64,000 nt of DNA from positions 26,548,001 through 26,612,000 of the forward strand of contig OX940863.1 of assembly GCA_954871525.1 (NCBI GenBank). Direction: 5' to 3'. Shown here in pieces: positions 56,987 through 64,000 of the stretch. How positions within the stretch are numbered: position 1 is the first letter of the stretch; each line of letters begins with the position of its first letter. The stretch is from Parietaria judaica. Its lineage: Eukaryota > Streptophyta > Magnoliopsida > Rosales > Urticaceae. The notes below the pieces were generated by a model. That model was given only the letters and a program-made list of their open reading frames with translations, ran no database searches and was not told the DNA's origin. The position numbers and the translations under genes are program-made.

Positions 56987-58670
56987 ATGACCGAAACCAT
57001 TACCTCAAGCTTCCCTATGTCAGCAGATAAGTCAACGCCTGTGGCACTGGAGGTTGACCCAGCGGCGGTGTTGGCCACTGCTCGGCACGAGTTCGGGGAG
57101 CACGGCGGTGTGAACATGTCCATTGAGGCCTCGTCGACGTTCACCGTCTTAGAGGCCGGGACAATGCGAAGGATGTTCTCTGGCGAGCTCGGCCCAGACT
57201 CTGACTTCTTCATCTATAGCCGCCACTTCAACCCTACGGTGCTCGCCCTCAGTCGCCAGATGGCGGCTTTGGAGGGTACCGAGGCCGCGTACTGCACGGC
57301 CAGTGGCATGTCGGCAATCTCCGCCGCGCTCATGCAGCTCGTCGCCAGTGGTGAGACGATCGTCGCATCGCGCACGCTCTATGGTGGAACCTACGCTCTC
57401 TTGGCCCACTTCTTTCCGCGCTCGTGCAACATTAGAACAACCTTCGTTGACGTGACCGACCTGGCGAGAGTTAGCCACGCGCTCTCCGAGAGCGGAGCGC
57501 GAGTGCTCTACTTCGAGAGCATGTCAAACCCGACGCTCGAGGTGGCCGACATCCCTGCGCTGAGCCAGCTCGCTCACTCCATGGGAGTCATGGTGGTTGT
57601 GGACAACACTTTCGCGCCGATGATTCTCTCGCCGGTGCGACTCGGTGCCGACGTTGTTGTTCATAGCATCTCCAAGTTCATCAGCGGTGGGGCTGACATC
57701 ATTGCAGGTACGTACTTCTCCTATCTATATATGTTCCATCTTAAATTTAATCAACTTAATTAGATTATTAAAGTATAAACAGACATTTAATTTCAACATA
57801 GTGCTTGATTAAATTTAAATTACCATCCATAAAATACAGTTTATTTTAGCTAAGATGGTTGAGCAAGTATTTTAAATCCTATTATACACAACTTTTTTGG
57901 GGGAAAAGACTCCAAAAAGATTTTTTTTATTCATTACAGTTTTCGTCAAAAAAAAAAAAAAAAACTTAGGATATACGATGATTTGCTGGCTTATTAAGAT
58001 AAGAACCATATGTATCTCAAACTGGTAATTTCGCTCGGTCTAGAGTTTCATGTCTCATTCACTTTTCAAAATCGTAGTTCGACACGTTATTTTCAGGCAC
58101 GGTTTGCGGGCCGGCGCAGTTGGTGAACTCGATGATGGACCTGCACCAAGGAGCGCTGATGCTGCTGGGCCCGACGATGAACCCGAAGGTGGCGTTCGAG
58201 CTGTCGGAGCGAGTGCCGCACTTGGCGCTGCGGATGAAGGAGCATTGCCAGCGGGCATTGGTGTTCGCGCAGCAGATGAGGAAGCTCGGGCTGAAGGTGA
58301 TCTACCCGGGGCTCGAGGACCACCCGCACCACAAGCTCATGAAAGGCATGACCTACAAGGAGTACGGTTTCGGCGGCATCCTCTCCTCCTCTCCGTGGAC
58401 ATGGGCTCGGAGGAGAGGGCCAACAGGCTCATGAACCTTCTGCAAAACTACTCGCAGTTTGGCATCATGGCTGTGAGCCTCGGGTTCAACGAAACACTAA
58501 TGTCTTGCTCCGGAAGCAGCACCAGCAGCGAGCTCACTGCCCACGAGAAGGACCTTGCCGGAATATCCCCGGGCTTGATCAGAATCTCCATCGGCTACGT
58601 CGGCTCTCTCGAACAGAAGTGGGCGCAGTTTGAGAAGGCGCTCGCCAGGCTTCAGGATTCAAGGACCTAA
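56987..58670 (+). pseudogene. MGL: Methionine gamma-lyase, copy 2, frameshifted
   Basis: Exon 1 (56987-57707) encodes 240 residues closely matching copy 1, including SRHFNPTV, TASGMSAIS, VVDNTFAPM and the PLP lysine (Lys230) in HSISKFISGGAD. The intron (57708-58096) sits at the identical position and phase but is far shorter (389 bp). Exon 2 (58097-58670) continues TVCGPAQLVNSMMD through KEYGFGGIL. At 58381-58394 it carries CTCTCCTCCTCTCC where copy 1 has a six-base stretch, a net gain of 8 bp, which shifts the frame. The correct frame resumes at VDMGSEERANRL and runs intact to the stop, losing about 95 C-terminal residues in the main frame. The rest looks well conserved, so the lesion is recent, a sequencing or assembly error, or bypassed by alternative splicing. 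The N-terminal 25 residues differ from copy 1. Confidence 0.88.
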
Positions 58671-59234
58671 TGAGAAAGAATTTCTGCTGTGTGGGAAACA
58701 TGGGGCAAGAGATACATATAATAAATCTTAGTATAAATAAGTGAAAATGGAACTTTAAGGTTATGTATCATATAGTTGCAAGAGATAAATGTATCTTTTG
58801 TACAAAATGTTTACATATCTACTAGTCAACATTGAAAGTTTCTGTATTAAGGTCAGTTTTAATTACTTATTTATTTATTTAAGTATTTATAGTTTTTTTT
58901 TAATTATGAGTACATTGGTTATGTGATTGGGCGTTTTGTATTATTTTTCTATTTGCTTCTAAGATATATCATATATGACATTATATCTGGTGACTGGTGG
59001 ACTGAATATTTGTCCAAAAATGAAAACAAAATTGCTCAGTTGACCGCAGGCTTTTAGCGTTGACCCAAAACGACAAGTTTTCAGCTAGTTATAATGGGGA
59101 TTTGAGGTTTGGGCTCCATTAATAGATCTTTCCTGATTAATATATATATATATATATTTATTGTATGGTGCATCTGAAGATTTAGGATGGAAATTAGCAG
59201 TATTATAATCATCATCACGTTCAATTAAATCTTT
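58671..59234. other. Intergenic DNA between MGL copy 2 and copia C
   Basis: AT-rich with a short AT repeat near 59140. It contains the 3' end region of MGL copy 2; AATAAA-like sequence lies near 58719 (ATAATAAATCTTAG). No other feature seen. Confidence 0.5.
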
Positions 59235-59631
59235 TGTGATGATGTGACTTTAAATAAGCGAGTCCCATTTTTTAGTACTTATAAAGTCTAGCATTTTTTA
59301 GTACTTATAAAGTCTAGCATTTTGGTTTTATGAAGAGAATGAAAGGGAAAATAGGGTGTGAGAACTTCTTGAGAGAAAATCATAGAGAGAAAAGAGAAAA
59401 TCTTGAGGGCTTGTAATCTTTGTAATCTCGGATTCATTTGATTAGTGAAACCGCTCTCCAAGTAAGAAGTAGGATATTTGATTTAGTTCGAACCTGGGCA
59501 AATTCTCTTGTCTCCATCTTTTATTTTTCGTCGATTGATTGTCTTAGATTTGAGCCACGGAGGCTATATATACATATATGCTAGTATACTATCCATAATC
59601 CGCAGGTATCCGACCCCGAAACATCACAACA
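59235..59631 (+). repeat. 5' LTR of copia C
   Basis: 397 bp, TG..CA ends. The 26-bp tandem duplication lies at about 59272-59323 and is absent from the 3' LTR. Confidence 0.88.
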
Positions 59632-59743
59632 AATTGGTATCAGTGCAAAGTTGGGTTTGAAATTTGGGGATTTTGTGTTGAGATTTCCTGCGCACGCCAA
59701 GTGTTTGATAATTGTTTCCTTGGAGCTTAGTGGTTGTTTTGTG

Positions 59744-61018
59744 ATGGCGTCAACTTCAAAAGTTGATATTGAGAAGTTTGATGGCTCAAATGACTTCGGG
59801 TTGTGGAAAGTGAAGATATTGCCACATCTTGGGAATATGGGTCTTGGTAAAGCTCTTGTTGGTGCGGATAAGCTTCCGGCGACGTGGGACGCGGCGAAGG
59901 AAGAAGAGGTGTTGGAAATGGCTTTCAATACTTTGATTCTTAGTCTCGGTGATAAGGTGCTGCGGGAGGTTATACGGTGCACGACGGCGGCCGAGATATG
60001 GTTGAAACTAGAATCACTTTACATGACGAAGACTTTGTCGAGCCGGTTGTTTCTCAAGGCGCGGTTTTTCACATTCAAGATGGCGGAAGGAAAGGATTTG
60101 ATGGAACATTTAGACGAGTTCAAAAAGTTGATCGTTGATTTGGAAAATATTGACGTGAAGTACGATGATGAAGACCAAGCTTTGGTTCTGCTTTACTCTT
60201 TGCCGAGGTCGTACGAGCACATGGTTGACATTCTTCAACATGGAAGAGAAGAAATTACTCCTGACAAAGTTGTTGGAGCTTTGAAGTCAAAGGAACACAA
60301 ACGACAGATAGAAATGGATAATACTAGCGGAGATGGTTTAGTTGTGGCTCGGGGTAGATCCGACAAGAAAGAGTTCAAGGAAAAGAAAAAGATACGGTCA
60401 AAGTCTCGAGGTTCGAATAAGGTCAAGTGTTACTCTTGTCACGAAGAAGGACACATGAAGAAGAGTTGCCTGAATCGAGGAGGCTGGACGACAGAAAGAA
60501 GAGATGGAGAGGCGAAGGTTGTTCAAGATGATGTTGATGGATATGAGAGCGCTGATGTTCTCGTAGTCTCCACCGTTCACTCCGACAACCGATGGATTAT
60601 GGACTCCGGAGGCTCATTTCATATGACACCGAATGAGAGTTGGTTTGAGAGCTACCAGAAAGTCTCGTTAGGCGAAGTGATTCTCGGGAACGGCCATCCA
60701 TGTGAGGTGGTCGGAATCGGTACGGTGCGGATTGAGGCGCACGATGGAATGAAGCGGATTTTGACGGAGGTACGACATGTCCCGGAGTTAAAAAGAAACC
60801 TTATTTCACTTGGATATTTGGACCAACATGGTTATTCTTGGAAAGGTGAAAATAATGTCTTGACGATCACGAAGGGTTCTCTAGTTGTGTTGAAGGGATT
60901 TAGAGAGCGTAACATCTACATTCTTCAAGGTAGAACCGTGGTCGGTGACGCGGCGGCGGTTATGGAGCCGCGAGAGACATCTTTGGCGAGCCTTAGGACA
61001 AGAGGTTGGGTCACGTGA
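59744..61018 (+). pseudogene. Copia C Gag-protease, frameshifted into integrase
   Basis: The ATG at 59744 starts MASTSKVDIEKFDGSNDFGL; the frame opens earlier but this Met heads the conserved Gag. Visible: KTLSSRLFLKARFFTFKMAEG, a CCHC knuckle (CYSCHEEGHMKKSC), protease motif WIMDSGGSFHMTP with the catalytic Asp-Ser-Gly intact, and RHVPELKRNLISLGYLD. Near 61000 the frame slips (ends RTRGWVT), and the GHVSDRGLKELSKQGLF block continues in another frame. Gag and protease themselves appear intact (about 420 aa). Confidence 0.82.
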
Positions 61019-61460
61019 GTGATAGAGGTTTGAAGGAGTTGAGCAAGCAAGGTTTATTTGAGGTTGACAAACTTGGTGACTTGGAGTTTTGTGAAAATTG
61101 CATCTACGGCAAGACCACGATAGTGAAGTTTACACGGTCCGTGGAAGTGACGCGGGAGACGTTGAACTATGTGCACTCAGATTTGTGAGGGGCGTTGAGG
61201 ACAGGATCTCTAGGGGGATGCCGGTATTTCATTCAGTTCATCGACGATTGTTCTCGAAGCTAAGAACGGACAATGGTTTGGAGTATTTAGGTGATAAGTT
61301 CAACCGGTTCACCAAGGAAGAAGTAATGAGTAGGCACAAGACCGTTCGAAAGACCCCATAACAAAATGAACTTGCGGAGCGGATGAATCGGACACTTCTT
61401 GAGAGGGTGCGATGTATGTTATTCGAGGTCGGCTTACCGAATAGGTTTTGAGGGGAAGCC
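61006..61460 (+). pseudogene. Copia C integrase remnant
   Basis: Pieces of integrase in changing frames: GHVSDRGLKELSKQGLF, CENCIYGKTTIVKF (zinc-binding cysteines), YVHSDL followed by a stop in place of Trp (61186-61188), FIQFIDDCSR, then a jump to LRTDNGLEYLGDKFNRF. About 30 residues between the second catalytic region and LRTDNG are missing (junction near 61258). A stop also follows KTP near 61359. Confidence 0.78.
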
Positions 61461-63071
61461 GTGAATACGGCGGCTTACTTGATAAACCGATGTCCATCGG
61501 TGGCGTTGAATTGCAAGACACTGGAAAAAGTATGGAATGGTTCTCCACCGAAGCTCGACAAATTGAAGGTATTTGGTTGCGTGGCGTACATGAACCAAAG
61601 AGAGGGAAAACTTGATCCACGAGCAAAAAAGTGTATGTTTGTCGGGTACCCCGAGGGCATGAAGGGTTGGAAGCTTGGGTATAAAGATGGCGAAGCATCA
61701 AAATATGTCATAAGCTGGAATGTTGTCTTTAGAGAGACCGACTACTACATGACAATGCCGACTCAAGAGGCTAAAGATAGCGTGGGGTTAGCTAAGGAAA
61801 TAGCCAAAATTGAGGTGAAGCTATTGGGGAGATGTAGTGACGAGAGGGATCATAAAGGTGAGGCTAGTGGTAGTGGTCACTTGGAAGAAATGGAAGAGGA
61901 AGGCGGTGAAGTTCCGCATAAAATCCTAGACTCATATCAATTAGCAAGAGACTGGTGTAGAAGAGAAACCCGAGCTCCAAAAAAGTATGGTTACTCTGAT
62001 TTAGTTGCTTATGCAATGGTTGTCGCGGAGGAGTTAGAAGACTCGGAACCGAGATCGTATCGGGAAGCAGTGATGGGCAAATATAAAGAGCTATGGAAGT
62101 GTGCAATGAACGAAGAAATGGCATCGCTTGATAAGAATGGGACATGGGTACTTGTGGACAAGCCTAAGAATCAACAGGTTGTTGGTTGTAAATGGGTTCT
62201 TAAGTGGAAGGAAGGCATTGTTGGGTTTGAGAAGGCGAGGTGTAAGGCGAGATTGGTGGCTAAGGGCTTCACGCAAAGAGAAGGAGTCGACTTCAATGAA
62301 ATCTACTCCCCATCGGTGAAGTATACATCCATTCGGGTTTTGCTTGCTTTAGTCAATCAATATGATTTGGAGCTTGAGCAAATGGATGTAAAGACCGCGT
62401 TTCTTCATGGCGTTGGGAGTCTTATGTATGCCATGGTGTGCACACGACTGGATTTAGCTTATGTGGCTAGCCTTGTGAGCCGGTTTATGGTCAACCCGGG
62501 AAGAGAACAATGGGAGGTAACGAAGTGGGTCCTTCGCTTTATCAAGGGGACTTCGGATGTCGGTTTACTCTATAGGCGGGTGAATGAAGATCAAGCGAAA
62601 TTGAGAGGCTTTGTGGATGCGGACTTTGCGGGTGACTTGGACAAGAGACGGTCGTTTACCGGGTATGTGTTTATTTTATTTGGTTGTGCGGTGAGTTGGA
62701 AAGCACAATTACAATCGGTGGTAGCGCTTTCTACGACGGAGGCCGAATACATCGCCGCGACGGAAGGCGTGAAGGAATCTCTTTGGTTAAAGGGATTGAT
62801 CGGCGAGTTCGGGATTGCACATAATGAGGTGGAGTTGCTTTGTGACAATCAAAGCGCGATATACTTGACCAAGAACCAAATGTTCCATGAGCGGACGAAG
62901 CACATCGACATAAAGCTACACTTCATTCGAGATGTGGTCGCGGAGGGGTCCGTAGTTGCTAAGAAAGTTCACACGGACGTTAATCCGGCGGATATGGCTA
63001 CGAAGGTGGTGACGGGGATCAAGTTTCGACATTGTTGCAACTTGATCAACGTCGCAAGGTTGAGCAACTAG
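61461..63071 (+). pseudogene. Copia C pol C-terminal ORF with RT core deleted, RNase H intact
   Basis: A 536-aa open frame beginning inside integrase (NTAAYLINRCPSVALNCKTL), then the linker, and RT up to LEQMDVKTAFLHG. At about 62410 it jumps directly to VGSLMYAMVCTRLDLAY, so some 200 residues of RT, including the YVDD active site, are missing but the frame is kept. RNase H follows intact (FVDADFAGDLDKRRSFTGY, STTEAEYIAATEG, LCDNQSAIYL, HERTKHIDIKLHF, NPADMATKVV). It cannot reverse transcribe; the long open frame is a by-product of an in-frame deletion. Confidence 0.85.
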
Positions 63072-63146
63072 AGGAGAAGACGGAGAGCGGTTTGACGAAG
63101 GTTCTCGGCATGGTTCTCGATTCTTCTTAAAGCCAAGGTGGAGATT

Positions 63147-63517
63147 TGTGATGATGTGGCTTTAAATAAGTGGGTCCCATTTGTGGGTGCTTATAAAGTC
63201 TAGCATTTTGGTTTTATGAAGGGCATGAGAGAGTGAATAAGGTGTGAGAACTTTTTGAGAGAAAATCATAGAGAGAAAAGAGAAAGTCTTGAGGGCTTGT
63301 AATCTTTGTAATCTCGGATTGATTTGATTCGTGAAACCACTCTCCGAGTAGGAAGTAGGACATTTGATTTGGTCCGAACCTGGGTAAATTCTCTTGTCTC
63401 CATCTTTTATTTTCCGTCGATTAATTGTCTGGGATTTGAGCCACGGAGGCTATATATACATATATGGTAGTATACTATCCGTAATCCGCACGTATCCGAC
63501 CCCAAAACATCACAACA
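63147..63517 (+). repeat. 3' LTR of copia C
   Basis: 371 bp, closely matching the 5' LTR apart from the 26-bp duplication. It is preceded by AAGGTGGAGATT. Confidence 0.88.
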
Positions 63518-64000
63518 TCATTATTATAAAAGTTTACAGACCAGAGACTCAAACTTCTCGTGTCAATACGGAAATAGGAACACGTGATGGTTTCATAATT
63601 AAGAGACACTAGAAACAACAACAAACATTATAAGATACTATATTTGCGTTAACCTCGCATATAATATTACAAAAATATAACTTATACTCTCATTAACTTT
63701 TAATAGTAACTTTTTTAATGATTTTAAATAAATTTGGCATACCTAATTATGTTTTTCATTAACTCAACGAAGTTGTTTGTGCCGGCTACGTATGATTTGA
63801 CCATGTTTTTGCTCTGTTTCATGTTTTTTCCCATTTTGACCATGGAGCGACACGATCGACCGACAGTGCTGTAGGTTTTCTATTGTAGAACATATTTTGG
63901 TTACTATGTGATGTAGGGAGAGATATGAAGAACATGTCTTTGCGAGATAAAGCTCGACTTTACAAGCAAAGCCTCAAAAAAAAAAAATAAAAAAAAATCA
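63518..64000. other. Intergenic DNA at the right edge
   Basis: AT-rich, no gene recognised. The window ends in a poly(A)-rich stretch. Confidence 0.55.

Larger units (their letters stand above)
59235..63517 (+). mobile_element. Ty1/copia element C, 4.3 kb, internally deleted
   Basis: LTRs at 59235-59631 (397 bp) and 63147-63517 (371 bp) start TGTGATGATGTG and end CATCACAACA. They are very similar except for a 26-bp tandem duplication in the left one (ATAAAGTCTAGCATTTTTTA unit). The primer site TGGTATCAGTGC at 59635-59646 matches initiator-Met tRNA with one change, and the purine tract AAGGTGGAGATT precedes the right LTR. Flanks TCTTT and TCATT differ at one base, so the target duplication is imperfect. 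Gag and protease are intact; integrase and RT have lost core parts. Gag resembles copia A (Tork/Tnt1-like, tentative). Confidence 0.88.

Noticed and set aside
61461..63071. 536-codon frame as a host protein-coding gene
   Set aside because: It is copia pol with the RT core deleted in frame, between two LTRs.
1..64000. CRISPR arrays, bacterial operons, rRNA or organellar inserts
   Set aside because: No regularly spaced direct repeats with unique spacers, no rRNA or plastid/mitochondrial gene sequence was recognised; the window is plant nuclear DNA.

Overview
This is a stretch of nuclear genome from a flowering plant, probably a eudicot. The genes have GT-AG introns and plant-type TATA boxes, and their families (DUF538, a lysine/histidine transporter, an EMB8-type hydrolase, a plant methionine gamma-lyase) are typical plant families. 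The intergenic DNA is AT-rich and packed with class I and class II transposable elements. I cannot name the species from sequence alone.

Layout. 1-1.9 kb: a short DUF538 gene with a TATA box and a poly(A) signal. 1.87-9.88 kb: an 8-kb Mutator-like element (MULE) flanked by a 10-bp direct repeat. It holds an apparently intact five-exon MURA-type transposase and, convergent to it, a decayed DUF1985 gene. 10.5-13.25 kb: a complete five-exon LHT1-like amino acid transporter (minus strand, 445 aa). 14.4-15.5 kb: a decayed hAT transposon whose dimerisation domain carries a 134-bp tandem duplication. 15.64-18.25 kb: a complete eight-exon EMB8-like alpha/beta hydrolase (408 aa). 18.3-28.7 kb: gene-free DNA with a CACTA end, a hAT MITE, a pogo/Emigrant-like MITE, a 4.1-kb segment bounded by inverted repeats of about 320 bp, and a solo LTR inside a foldback element. 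28.78-31.81 kb: a complete two-exon methionine gamma-lyase gene (443 aa) with a foldback MITE in its intron. 33.7-35.7 kb: another hAT MITE and a possible CACTA remnant. 35.9-51.1 kb: a minus-strand Ty1/copia element, interrupted by a hAT MITE in one LTR and by a second, younger copia element (40.7-49.1 kb) in its gag/protease region. 51.5-52.3 kb: nested foldback MITEs. 56.99-58.67 kb: a second methionine gamma-lyase copy with the same intron position but a net 8-bp frameshift in exon 2. 59.2-63.5 kb: a third copia element (plus strand) with large internal deletions.

How it fits together. The two methionine gamma-lyase copies look like a local duplication later pushed about 25 kb apart by transposon insertions. 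Nesting gives a relative order: copia A, then copia B inside it; a hAT MITE in one copia A LTR, with the empty site preserved in the other LTR; a solo LTR inside a foldback element, itself inside the inverted-repeat segment. Five target-site duplications are exact by eye (MULE 10 bp, three hAT MITEs 8 bp, copia B 5 bp). Copia A and the solo LTR also have exact 5-bp duplications, but in low-complexity sequence. The strongest candidate for an unusual system is the MULE: an intact transposase paired with a convergent DUF1985 gene, with a recurrent TTACGAAT/GTAATTATAATTAC-type motif through its non-coding DNA.
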